Shown here one piece after another: positions 1-10,736 of a stretch of 26,195 bases of DNA; the first letter of the stretch is position 1, and every line of letters starts with the position of its first letter. The DNA comes from Diphasiastrum complanatum (lineage: Eukaryota; Streptophyta; Lycopodiopsida; Lycopodiales; Lycopodiaceae). The stretch is from NCBI GenBank assembly GCA_029204225.1, contig MU832044.1, positions 64,001 through 90,195 on the forward strand. Reading direction: 5' to 3'. A program made the position numbers and the translations under genes. The notes beneath the pieces were generated by a model. The model was not told where the DNA came from. It saw only the letters and a program-made list of their open reading frames with translations, and made no database searches.

Positions 1-950
1 ATTAGCATATTGGAAAAGAGAGCAAAAATCACCATAGAGGATTCGTTCAATAGCATTCACCAATGGTCCACGTTGAGAAACCCATAGCTTGGAATCTTCA
101 AGTTTCATCATCGCATGATTTTGAATGTAAGCAAAGTATTTCATTTTTAATAGCCCTAATGTCAAGGTTATTATAAATAACAACACTTTCCTTTTACTTT
201 CAAAGGCTTATTGTCTCAAACTATAAACACAAGAAACACTTTTACACGATATGTTCTCTTCTCTCACACACTCAATCACAATTTCTAATTACTAGTACTA
301 AGAAAAGAATTAATGATATGTAATAATACTATGCTCTATTTAGTATTTTGCAATGAAACTCTTTTTTAATATGGAAATGTAATGCAAATCCATACACTAA
401 GTTTAACTATTTCCTCCCCAAAAGCTTTAGATTTTGATTGCTTTTCCAATTCGGAATTGTTTGAAGATTTTCATTTTGGATTGATCTCAATATCATAATT
501 AATAACAGTTGATGTTGGTCTGTCTAGATTCAACTTGGAAATATAGATTCTAAAATTGGCTAACATTTGATAGGATTCGAAATTTTGTTTTACAAAAAAA
601 TTAGATTGAAAATAGGAAATTAATTTGTGACTACCCACAAATCTAGGAAATAATTATAAATCTCTGTCAATACCAGAACAACATATAAATGATAAATAGA
701 ATAATGTAAGATCACATATGGCTTGAACAAATTGCCAAAGCATTAATGAGTAATGAATTTTTTCCAACTTATACTACCCCATTCTTATTTTTTTGATATT
801 GTTCTTGCTTATTTCTAGATGTATTGTAAATGATTGCATTATAACCTAAGTATGCTTTTCTTATCAAGACATCAGACTCCAATCCCTAATTCACTCTATA
901 TTCTGCATTCAATTCTTTCACATTAAATCAAAGCAAACTCTAATTTTGTT
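1..950. other. AT-rich stretch without a recognisable gene
   Basis: I see no coding frame, RNA gene or repeat boundary here. The stretch is AT-rich and full of stops in all frames. It precedes a copia gag relic, so its right part may be decayed 5' gag, leader or LTR sequence of that element. I could not align it to anything. Confidence 0.4.
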
Positions 951-959
951 CATCATATC

Positions 960-1737
960 AAAAATCAAGTTTATGCAAGTCTAGAAATTACGATATACTT
1001 CTTCCCATTGAAGAATTTTAACAATGCAATAACATTACTAGGGAGTCCTTGAAATTTTTACAAAAACATTGTTATGGTAATGTCTTCTCAACCAAATCAA
1101 ACAATCCAAAGAATCACGCCTATGTTACTTCAAGAAGAGACAAGAAAAAGTAATTTGATCTAGATCCAACAAGTCCCAAGTATTGTACTCCAAGAAGATT
1201 CAATAAAAAAAAAAACGAAATCACTGCTTTATTTTCAAAGAAGAACCATCAAAATCAACAAACGAATGAGCGGGCATCTTCCTCAAGGCCAAAGACTCAA
1301 AAGAAGAACCATCAAAATCAACTAATGAATGAGGCGCAAGCATCCTCCTCAAGGCCGATGGCCAAGAAGTTCTGCAAGTACTAGAAGCCAATCACCCACA
1401 ACATTCTTAAAGTACAAGAAACAACAATAGAAGGCAGGTGAATGTTGTAGAGACAACGATCAAGGATGAGCAATTTTGCCTTCATGGAAAAATCAGAAGA
1501 TTCAGCCAAAGAAAACTCATGGTACTTGGACTCTTGAGCTACAAAGCACATGACATTTCATAAGGAGTAGTCCCAACAATACTAGCTAATTGTCATCAAC
1601 AAATTTTTCCAATTGAGTGATATCAATGCTCACCAAATCATTGGTGAAGGTACTTTCATTTCTAGAATGGAGAAATAGAGTCTATTCCTAATTATGTTAG
1701 TTAAAAATCAAGAAGTTACAAGACCATAAAGAAGGAG
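960..1737 (+). pseudogene. Ty1/copia gag-protease relic
   Basis: This is a decayed piece of a Ty1/copia polyprotein. Around 1023-1160 one frame reads like the end of the gag UBN2 domain, including a SSQPNQTIQ stretch and an MLLQEETRKSN helix. A zinc-knuckle remnant follows at about 1360-1400, with FCKY and then a stop where the second Cys pair should continue. At 1520-1560 the protease motif reads WYLDS, stop, ATKHMT; the Gly codon after Asp-Ser has become TGA. A last trace, ESIPNYV, near 1680-1700 fits the region before the GAG-pre-integrase domain. Integrase, RT and RNase H are missing, and the frame runs straight into a possible polypurine tract. That suggests a large internal deletion. 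Frameshifts and several stops make it certain that it is dead. The family assignment rests on motif order, not on a search. Confidence 0.72.
1238..1363 (+). repeat. 63-bp tandem duplication in the gag relic
   Basis: Two adjacent copies with a 63-bp period begin with the same AAGAAGAACCATCAAAATCA stretch, at 1238 and 1301, and end in CCTCAAGGCC. The period is a multiple of three. In the gag frame both copies encode a KKNHQNQ...SSSRP segment just before the zinc knuckle. The duplication therefore probably arose while the reading frame was still coding. Confidence 0.7.
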
Positions 1738-1740
1738 TGT
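1726..1740 (+). other. possible polypurine tract and 3' LTR start
   Basis: A purine-rich run (ATAAAGAAGGAG) is followed by TGTCATAATTC from 1738. This resembles the junction between a copia internal region and a 3' LTR starting with TG. No matching second LTR was found in the window, so the call is weak. Confidence 0.3.
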
Positions 1741-3390
1741 CATAATTCTCTTATAATTTATTCTTGTAATGAAGACTATTAAGTATGTAGAAATACTCAA
1801 GCTTTTACATAGTTTGTAAAAATACTCAAAGTTCTGCACATTTTGGATTGAATTGTATTTTGATCCTGAGTTCTAAATTCTATTTGGACCCTAAGGATCC
1901 AATTCTATTTCAATTTTTGAAAACTTCAATTCGATGTGATCCATTCATCGGATCCAATTCGATCTCAAACCTGAAATTTTTTATTCGATTCGATCCGACA
2001 TTAAGGTCTAATTTATTTCTATCCAAGATTTTCAACCCAATCCATTTCGACCCAATCCATTTTGACACGAGAGCTATAGTTTTATTTTAATCCAAGAATT
2101 TCAGTTATACCCAATTGCGACCTCGTCTATGTAAATAAATAAGAATTCTTCACAAAGGAGAGTCAAAAAAATTACAAAGGACAATCCCACATGATTATGA
2201 TAGTCACTAATAATGAAAGTTACACTAATATTCAAAACATGTTGCTATGTTCAATGTCTACCACTTATACAAAGTCAACAAGTCTACATCGGTACTTGAT
2301 CATTAAAGATACTAACTATTAACTTTTTGAAGATCTAGTATAGTATGCAGATCACAACCACAATCACCATAGTTCAAGCACCTCAAGCTCTTAAAGATGG
2401 CACAACAAAAGTTATTGAATAACAAGGAAACATTGTACATATAGTAAAAATTCCAAACTACATGGGCTCGACAAGTGTCACTAAATTAGCTTGCCACTTG
2501 CCAATCTAGTGGTAGGCCCAATATTGGCCACATAAACCGACAAACCTGAGACATGCCCTCGAGTATAGCATAAAAAAACCAAAAAGGTACTATATAGACT
2601 AATTTTCTATCATTGTGTCTACCCGGCTAATCCAAGTAGCCACCTACGGAATGAGTGCCCAACCAGTGTATCAATTGCGGATCAAGTCCCAGTTACTATC
2701 AAAAACACAATAAACTAGATAAACTACAAATCTAATTTAATAACATAGTTTTACAATATCACATTTGAAGCTTATAAAATATAAATTAGATTGACTTTGA
2801 TTTCTAATACTCTCTCGTGCGCTCAAATGTGAAAGGAGTGAAAAACAATAGTATGTAGCAATGTTTGGAGTATCCAAAAAGATGATATGCATGTCCTGCT
2901 ACTCTGTACTTGACTCACACTCAAGCACATTAATAAACCACCAAGTTTGACCCACAAAGATCATGCACACACACAATGATCGCAAAGAGAGTCTACCAAA
3001 CTTTCAACCAACTTGTCCCCCATCCAATTTGAACACAAGTGGACCACATGAGTGACATGGTTCAAACTAAGGAAATCCCACTGCCACCATGAGACCACCA
3101 TCCTCCATCTAGCTAGGTTGACATCCTATCAAGCACTTACAAGCACAAACATGTAAAGTTGACATAAATGAGTGTCAACTTGAGGAAATCTTACTGCCAC
3201 CATAAGACTCTACCCTCACTAGATAGACAACTAGTAGACATAATCAACAAGTCACTAAGCATAACAAATGATTACTTTATTCCAACGTAGCAAATGCATA
3301 AACACATAATACTCTGACTTAGATCTAGACTCTCATGACAAGGTAACATGCAATCATATGAGTGCCACAATCACCCACAATATCCACTAG
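1741..3390. other. no gene; degenerate repeat traces
   Basis: No reading frame here resembles a protein. From about 1850 to 2080, GATCCAATTCGATC-like words recur irregularly, as in a decayed simple or satellite-like repeat. The small open frame over it is low in complexity and I do not regard it as a gene. Near 3050-3230 a segment containing GGAAATC..ACTGCCACCAT occurs twice, roughly 110 bp apart, imperfectly. It may be LTR or other retroelement debris. Confidence 0.4.
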
Positions 3391-3399
3391 ACATCCAAC

Positions 3400-3830
3400 T
3401 CTGACTATGATATTTCATGAAGAAACTTTGTAGTAAATCTTGCATCTTCTACCCGAATAACTCTTGCTTCAACCCAGTTTGTCATATAATCCGTTGCAAC
3501 GATAATTTATCATATCTGGGTGCTCCTTGCGGCTAGATGTATTGGTCCAATGTAATCTAGACCCCATTTTTCAGAAGTGGCTTGTGCTAAGACTGGATGT
3601 AAACGTCACAATTTTGAGTTTACTGCTCAATATTTTTATGAAAAGATGGCTACCAACAATCAAATTGCAAAATTTTTCAGACTTTAACATTAGCTGCAAA
3701 ATGACCTCCACATTAGGAGAGTTTTGAGATCCAAAAGGACCTTATAAGAATTCGTGCAAACATTTGTTCGATGTTTATGTACTTTTTTATTTCTTTAGAA
3801 TCTATTTTAACTCCAAACTTCAATGACATT
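3400..3830 (-). pseudogene. Ty3/gypsy integrase relic
   Basis: Read on the - strand, the stretch from about 3710 down to 3590 gives GGHFAANVKV and then CDVYIQS in one frame. This fits the H2C2 zinc-binding domain of Ty3/gypsy integrases, with the second Cys of the last pair lost. The adjoining stretch (about 3590-3410) gives WGLDYIGPIH and, after a small shift, IIVATDYMTNWVEARVIR. That is the start of the integrase catalytic core, including its first Asp and the VATDY signature. At least five stops and a frameshift make it non-functional. Sequence from 3720 to 3830 may be the diverged RNase H to integrase linker. No LTR belonging to it was recognised, and no other gypsy domain occurs nearby. 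Confidence 0.68.
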
Positions 3831-5600
3831 TTTTCTTCAAAGCACCATCCTAATGCATATGCTTGGTGCTATTTTGTGAGGTCTACATTCTATTTGTGTG
3901 GTGTCTCTTGGCAATATGTATAAAGTGAAGACCAAATTCTAACTACCAATATGAATTTTTTTTTACTTTATTCTAATATTATCTTGCTTACTTAAATGTT
4001 TTAGTACAATGCAACATAAATTGCATGACAAAATTAATGTTGTACCAAGACATTTGGCACCATGGAAATGGGGGTTTCTTGTAAGAATAGATTAAGACCT
4101 GACAACCAACAATATGTATAAAAGGATTATATCTCAATTTAAGAATTAAGTGTTGATGATCTAAGTGAGAAAAGAAAGAGAGCAAGTGTATGAGAATTTT
4201 TCTCAACCACTACTTGAAAGAAGAAATGCACTACCTAGGACTAGCATGGCCAACACACCTTGGGTTTAGAACTTTCATATCCAAACCTCTCTCTTTTGCA
4301 TGAATTTCGTTAGCTACTGCTAATCCCATTCACCATTCTAGATGTCCGATCAACATTCAACTCTCGCAAACTTCCATCAATCACCTTGAGTATTAAGCCA
4401 AGGCCAACTGAGGTCCTATTAGGTATTTTACCTCAATAGTAATTATAACTCATCACAAAGATTTTAACATCATACTTTTAGTTACAAATTATGGAAACAT
4501 GAGATAGATTCGCCATGAGTTTGAAGGTGTCGTAGCTTGAAGATGACATTCCTATGGAATACACATAAATCTAGTGTTTGGGGTTATTTGCTTATATTGG
4601 CCACTAAGGAAGAAGTTAGAAAGCTCAAATTCTGATGTCTAGAAAGATCAATTCAAATGTTTCCAAACTTGTATAATCGACTAGCCCAATTTGTAGCTCT
4701 CAAAAATGTACTAGCAAGTTCTACATATAGAATAGGATTTGATGAACCATTGGACCATATTAAGATTTTTTCTTCACAAGTTAGATAAGAACAAGTGGAT
4801 TCAAGAGTTTGACTAAGCAATTTGAGATAGCAAAGTCATGACAAGTTGATGTAACTTACTACTGCAGCACCTTTTCTCATGCGTTATTATTTGAATTATA
4901 CTTTTGTTGATAATCATTTCAAATCTTTTTAATGTTTGTAGCTCATGTATGTGATCTTTTTTGTCCTATGTATATTTTAATTTATGTTAGTATTCTTGTT
5001 AAATTAACGAACCATTTTTAGATATTTTTCTATGTTTTGTCTCTTTCTATTCTAAACTTCTATGGCATTCAATTATTCTTTAAAGCATCAAGTCAATAAT
5101 GGATTAGAATATAGTACTTTTCAATGTTAAGAGCCTAATGGTTTCATTCATATGTCAATATTTTTGTCCTTTTAAGGAATTTGAATGTGCGTGTGTGTAT
5201 GTGTGTCGTTGTTTATATGAGAATTCATGCTCATTCTTAGATGGATCATGGGGAGTATATCTTTTCCCACAACCATGAATGTTGATATATTCTAATATCC
5301 ATAGATGTGTACCAAACAAAACATAAATGTACTAATTTGATTCATGATAACCACTTATCTATGGAGTGATCCATGTACTTAACCTACTTATTACAAAGGA
5401 TGTTTTCTAGAGCATGATCGTTCCCCATATGTTGAAGTTGCAAGGTGATACAAGATACAAACTAATAGCAAATGTAATTCCGCATAGTGGTCATATATTC
5501 CAAGGCATATGAGTAGTTAAAAAACTGGGCTGGAGTAACTCAAAAGTACACGCTGTTTACATGGCAAACAATAACTCAGCTCTCAGCTCAAAACAAATCA
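3831..5600. other. no recognisable gene
   Basis: AT-rich sequence with no protein-like frame, RNA gene or clear repeat boundary. The - strand open frame at 3988-4206 has no recognisable domain. A short GT-rich run (about 5185-5210) is the only simple repeat noted. Sequence near the right end may lie downstream of the Bet v 1-like gene. Confidence 0.35.
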
Positions 5601-5797
5601 ACGACTGATCCCTTGCGTTAAGCAAGCTTATCTAGAAGCAAACGCCACACTCCTTATTTCTTAATGCGTAGAAGCTGCTGACATACGTATACAATCTAAC
5701 CATAAGGGTAACTTCCACTCTAAGACTATTCTTAAAGTGGGTATATTGCCGCTGTCGCTTATTCCGATCACCACTTATCTGGTGTTGTAGTTTAGAC

Positions 5798-6457
5798 TTA
5801 GTCTTTGTAGGAGATGAGATAGGCCTCAATGCGCTTGAAGGTGTGTTGAGCTCCCTCCTTTGCTTTCTCGAGTGGGGGATCTGCAACAAGAGCCTCATAC
5901 TCAAATTCCCAGAGCACTTTAGTCTCGTCATGTCCTACTGGCGTGAACTTGAAGATGACTTTAGTGAAGCTGAACACTTTTCCGATCGATGCACCTTCAA
6001 TCTGCTCCGTGACTATTGTATGTGTGTCATTGTCAACTGACACAATCTTCTCCTTGAGGAAAGGTCCATGTGGAGCACCTGCATATCACACGTTCAAAAT
6101 GGGTAATGACAATTCAGTCCTGACGAAAATTGAAAATCAATTTCAGATCTGGAGGCCGACCGATATATCCTGGTGATCGCACGCGAGTATCAAAGCATGA
6201 AACGTTTGTGCAAAGATATGGAAATTCGATTGGGGATCATATACATATTACAAATATGATCAAGGCTATGTCTTACCGGCAACGAAAATAAGTTTTCTGA
6301 CACTTCCAGCGGAAAAGCCATCTCCTTCAAGAACTTTAACAGCTGTGAATTGATCGGGGATGGCCTTTGAAATCAATTCTGGATCATGGAACGCCTTCCA
6401 AACTTTCGCGATAGGCACCTTAATCTCAAACTCGGCTGTGATCTTTCCCTTTCCCAT
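5798..6457 (-). CDS. Bet v 1 / PR-10 / MLP-like protein, two exons
   Basis: Exon 1 runs 6457-6277 and exon 2 runs 6078-5798, with a 198-bp GT-AG intron (6276-6079; donor GTAAGA, acceptor TGCAG). Together they encode 153 residues, close to the family's usual 155-160. The intron splits a Gly codon at residue 61, matching the conserved PR-10 intron position. Residues 1-20 form the first strand and helix (ITAEFEIKVPIAKVWKAF), an EGDGFSAGS stretch lies where the family has its glycine-rich loop, and the C-terminal part (PPLEKAKEGAQHTFKRIEAYL) is the long alpha-3 helix. Known members are soluble proteins with a hydrophobic cavity that bind small ligands, and some are catalytic (norcoclaurine-synthase-like). 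Which role applies here cannot be told. The start is the first ATG; a longer frame upstream begins only with TTG. It is probably functional, since there is no stop or frameshift and the splice sites are good. Its neighbours are repeats. Confidence 0.9.
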
Positions 6458-6472
6458 CGTATCAAGTTTCTT

Positions 6473-6606
6473 CTGCAACAGCTAACTTGTAGTTGCAAGA
6501 ATGCTGCATAAGAACAAATAAAGGCATAAATGTTTAATAAATCCTTATTCCAATTTCAAGCACAAATGAATGACATGATTCAAGATTTTAAAAGACTCCA
6601 GCTTAC
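6473..6606 (-). other. possible intron in the 5' untranslated region
   Basis: On the - strand a GTAAGC donor-like sequence (starting at 6606) and a TGTTGCAG acceptor-like sequence (ending at 6473) lie between the TATA box and the ATG of the Bet v 1-like gene. They could bound a 134-bp leader intron. A plain unspliced leader is equally possible. Confidence 0.25.
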
Positions 6607-6715
6607 TCTGCCTGCACTGCTATGCTGCTAGATCGAATTCAAAACAATCGCACTATGGGAGCAAAGTTTGCTGTCTTAGGAAGAAAGCTGCTATGCTTAA
6701 ACCCGTTCCACTGCC

Positions 6716-6725
6716 TATATTTATA
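6716..6725 (-). promoter_or_regulatory. TATA box of the Bet v 1-like gene
   Basis: TATAAATATA on the - strand, about 260 bp upstream of the ATG. Transcription would be expected to start near 6690, giving a leader of roughly 230 nt (less if the putative leader intron is spliced). It is the best TATA match in this upstream region. Confidence 0.6.
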
Positions 6726-6861
6726 CTGAAACCAGCATTATCTACAGTGGCTTCGAGGAACCAGAGATGTTCCAGAGTATATTTTTCGAATCTGTGGATA
6801 CATTCAGGATTGTATGTATCAGTCTACTGACTTACTGAAGTCTGCAAATGACTCAAAAAGG

Positions 6862-7010
6862 TTGACCCACATGCTTTTCTAAAGTCTAGAGCCCACCCAT
6901 CCAAATCGGGATTACGTCCATCCCTGGAAGTTTTGGCAATGACCAACTCCTCCCGTTTCAACACCCGGTCCATTATCCAAGACTCAAGTTATCCATTATT
7001 CAACTTGACT
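6862..7010 (-). promoter_or_regulatory. two W-box cores upstream of the Bet v 1-like gene
   Basis: TTGACC at 6862-6867 and TTGACT at 7005-7010, both read on the + strand, match the WRKY-binding core TTGAC(C/T). They lie about 140 and 280 bp upstream of the TATA box. PR-10 genes are often induced by defence signals through such sites. The motif is short and two hits by chance are possible. Confidence 0.35.
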
Positions 7011-7609
7011 TAAAGTTTAAAATATCGCAGAAAGAGATAACTTATGTGTTATCAATCTTCGTGCCTTTCGATCACCGAAAGAGACATCTTTTTTATCATC
7101 ATGCCAACTATGGTTGCAGATAAAACATGTGTTCGTCTCTCGACCGCTTAGACTTGAATAATAATTTTTTGTACAAGCCAAAAAACTGTACAGCATGGTT
7201 AAATTGTAATACTTATTCTTCTGTAGCTGCCATCCGAGCTGCCGTGCAACAGGTGTTAACAGTCCAGGGATGTTTCAGACATCTCTAAGGTCTAGAAGGA
7301 TCCAGAATCCTAGATAAATGTCCGGATTGAAAATTATTTTATTGAGAGGATTGTTGACCGGACCATGGATTAGATGCTTTCCTTTTGGTGTGTTTTGGAT
7401 TTTAGTGGGCCTGCTGTAGCATTATTTCAATTGCTGGTACACCCAACATCATGACTAAGTAGTTGCATCAAATCAAGGAAAAATCATTATCCAATTTGCT
7501 GTAATAAAGATAGATGTAAAATATTGTGTGTAGCTGTAAATTTTAGGTCACAAGCACTTTCAATTCTTCCAGGATCTCAAGTTACATGAATGTGAGCTTC
7601 ACATAGTCA
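7011..7609. other. upstream region without a gene
   Basis: No coding frame was recognised. This stretch separates the Bet v 1-like gene's promoter from the tandem repeats. A small interrupted palindrome (TCTAGAAGGAT...ATCCTAGA) lies near 7290-7315. Nothing else was identified. Confidence 0.35.
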
Positions 7610-7691
7610 TGCATTACCCATCTTCACATCTTCATGCTAGTGACTTCACATGCATTACCCATCTTCACATCTTCATGCTAGTGACTTCACA
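7610..7691 (+). repeat. 41-bp tandem duplication
   Basis: TGCATTACCCATCTTCACAT and the following 21 bases are repeated exactly, at 7610-7650 and 7651-7691. A further partial piece (GTGACTTCACATCTTC) follows. The duplication lies just upstream of the 1-kb tandem repeats and belongs to no recognised element. Confidence 0.85.
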
Positions 7692-7743
7692 TCTTCTTGC
7701 TACCGACTCACATCTAGTAGGTGTGAAGTAATTATACCGGTGT

Positions 7744-10736
7744 TTCATGTTTTGATAAGCATATTAGATTTAACTACATTTTACCACTTGGCATTCTCAT
7801 TCCTTGTACTCACGTCCTTTTGTGCATTGATGGGTTTTCTCATCCTTATCTAATAAAAGCATGTTTCATTATTAACAAAGTCTCGTGAAAAGTACATCAT
7901 GGGAAAATTTGAGCACAGTCTCAACATAGCCTTTAGCTTTACAATGAAGTGGTATTGGGTAATCTCTTGTCATCATATCCTCAAAGTTGATGTGTCATTA
8001 TGTGGTGAGTGTGAGGTTTTTTTTTTGGTATTTGAAATTTGAATATTATTTTTTAACCATTATTTTTTTGTTTAATTTCTTTTCGACTTTAAGGCAAGCT
8101 TGTCATGATCTCAAATATCACCTTGTATGTTTTAAGGAATGGAATTTGAGATGATAATCTTATTTTCATTTTGATCTATATATGATGTGAATTTTTTTGC
8201 ATTTATACATGTAAAAATCAAGTATACTTAGATTAGAGATTTGGTAAGCAGTTATGACCATTAGAAGTTTATTAAAAATATTTTTAAAAGATTGAAACTT
8301 GTAACCCATTTTACCAGATCAACAAATTTTGCACCATTAGGAACACATCTTCCATCGTTGGATGAAAAGGCCCTAGCACTACCACAATAGAGGCAATGCA
8401 AAATTTATGGGCCACTACATTTTGTGATTTGTATACTTGAGTATAAGAAGGCCAATCTATCTACTATGTCAACTAGCACAACACCACAATTACACAATCA
8501 TGATAATAACAAAACTAGCATGACCATGCATGCCAAGTATTTAGATCCCATTCCAAACCACCTAGCCACTTGCCACCATACATGTCCACATACAAGTAGA
8601 ACTGATGAGTGACTAACAGCTTCATATATGTGGCCATGGGTGGTTTCATGGCCCATATTACTTATGGGATTTATGGAGGCCATCATGCACACTTTTGTTG
8701 TATGATGCTTACGCACCTCCAATGAAACCCCCATCCAATACCACTTCATGTTTTGATAAGCATATTAGATTTAACTACATTTTACCACTTGGCATTCTCA
8801 TTCCTTGTACTCACGTCCTTTTGTGCATTGACGGGTTTTTTCATCCTTATCTAATAAAAGCATGTTTCATTATTAACAAAGTCTCGTGAAAAGTACATCA
8901 TGGGAAAATTTGAGCACAGTCTCAACATAGCCTTTAGCTTTACAATGAAGTGGTATTGGGTAATCTCTTGTCATCATGTCCTCAAAGTTGATGTGTCATT
9001 ATGTGGTGAGTGTGAGGTTTTTTTTTTGGTATTTGAAATTTGAATATTATTTTTTAACCATTATTTTTTTGTTTAATTTCTTTTCGACTTTAAGGCAAGC
9101 TTGTCATGATCTCAAATATCACCTTGTATGTTTTAAGGAATGGAATTTGAGATGATAATTTTATTTTCATTTTGATCTATATATGATGTGAATTTTTTTG
9201 CATTTATACATGTAAAAATCAAGTATACTTAGATTAGAGATTTGGTAAGCAGTTATGACCATTAGAAGTTTATTAAAAATATTTTTAAAAGATTGAAACT
9301 TGTAACCCATTTTACAGATCAACAAATTTTGCACCATTAGGAACACATCTTCCATCGTTGGATGAAAAGGCCCTAGCACTACCACAATAGAGGCAATGCA
9401 AAATTTATGGGCCACTACATTTTGTGATTTGTATACTTGAGTATAAGAAGGCCAATCTATCTACTATGTCAACTAGCACAACACCACAATTACACAATCA
9501 TGATAATAACAAAACTAGTCACATGACCATGCATGCCAAGTATTTAGATCCCATTCCAAACCACCTAGCCACTTGCCACCATACATGTCCACATACAAGT
9601 AGAACTGATGAGTGACTAACAGCTTCATATATGTGGCCATGGGTGGTTTCATGGCCCATATTACTTATGGGATTTATGGAGGCCATCATGCACACTTTTG
9701 TTGTATGATGCTTACGCACCTCCAATGAAACCCCCATCCAATACCACTTCATGTTTTGATAAGCATATTAGATTTAACTACATTTTACCACTTGGCATTC
9801 TCATTCCTTGTACTCACGTCCTTTTGTGCATTGACGGGTTTTTTCATCCTTATCTAATAAAAGCATGTTTCATTATTAACAAAGTCTCGTGAAAAGTACA
9901 TCATGGGAAAATTTGAGCACAGTCTCAACATAGCCTTTAGCTTTACAATGAAGTGGTATTGGGTAATCTCTTGTCATCATGTCCTCAAAGTTGATGTGTC
10001 ATTATGTGGTGAGTGTGAGGTTTTTTTTTTTGGTATTTGAAATTTGAATATTATTTTTTAACCATTATTTTTTTGTTTAATTTCTTTTCGACTTTAAGGC
10101 AAGCTTGTCATGATCTCAAATATCACCTTGTATGTTTTAAGGAATGGAATTTGAGATGATAATCTTATTTTCATTTTGATCTATATATGATGTGAATTTT
10201 TTTGCATTTATACATGTAAAAATCAAGTATACTTAGATTAGAGATTTGGTAAGCAGTTATGACCATTAGAAGTTTATTAAAAATATTTTTAAAAGATTGA
10301 AACTTGTAACCCATTTTACCAGATCAACAAATTTTGCACCATTAGGAACACATCTTCCATCGTTGGATGAAAAGGCCCTAGCACTACCACAATAGAGGCA
10401 ATGCAAAATTTATGGGCCACTACATTTTGTGATTTGTATACTTGAGTATAAGAAGGCCAATCTATCTACTATGTCAACTAGCACAACACCACAATTACAC
10501 AATCATGATAATAACAAAACTAGTCACATGACCATGCATGCCAAGTATTTAGATCCCATTCCAAACCACCTAGCCACTTGCCACCATACATGTCCACATA
10601 CAAGTAGAACTGATGAGTGACTAACAGCTTCATATATGTGGCCATGGGTGGTTTCATGGCCCATATTACTTATGGGATTTATGGAGGCCATCATGCACAC
10701 TTTTGTTGTATGATGCTTACGCACCTCCAATGAAAC
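7744..10736 (+). repeat. three tandem copies of a 1.0-kb unit
   Basis: Copy 1 starts at 7744, copy 2 at 8745 and copy 3 at 9748, and copy 3 ends near 10736. The periods are 1001 and 1003 bp. I see only a handful of differences: a TCA insertion (ACTAGTCACATG) in copies 2 and 3, GATGGG against GACGGG, one base lost from TTTTACCAG in copy 2, and a longer T-run in copy 3. Copies 2 and 3 share most variants, so copy 1 is the outlier. Small open frames recur in each copy but change or break with the indels. On the - strand, one frame contains LGPFHPTMEDVFLMV, which faintly recalls plant-mobile-domain proteins. I do not call a gene. The near-identity means recent amplification or an assembly duplication. 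Confidence 0.93.

Noticed and set aside
1848-2090. 80-codon + strand frame as a gene
   Set aside because: Low-complexity translation of GATCCAATTCGATC-like words, with no domain.
5632-6176. Other frames over the Bet v 1-like exon 2
   Set aside because: Shadows of the real - strand exon, which has the splice site, family motifs and stop.
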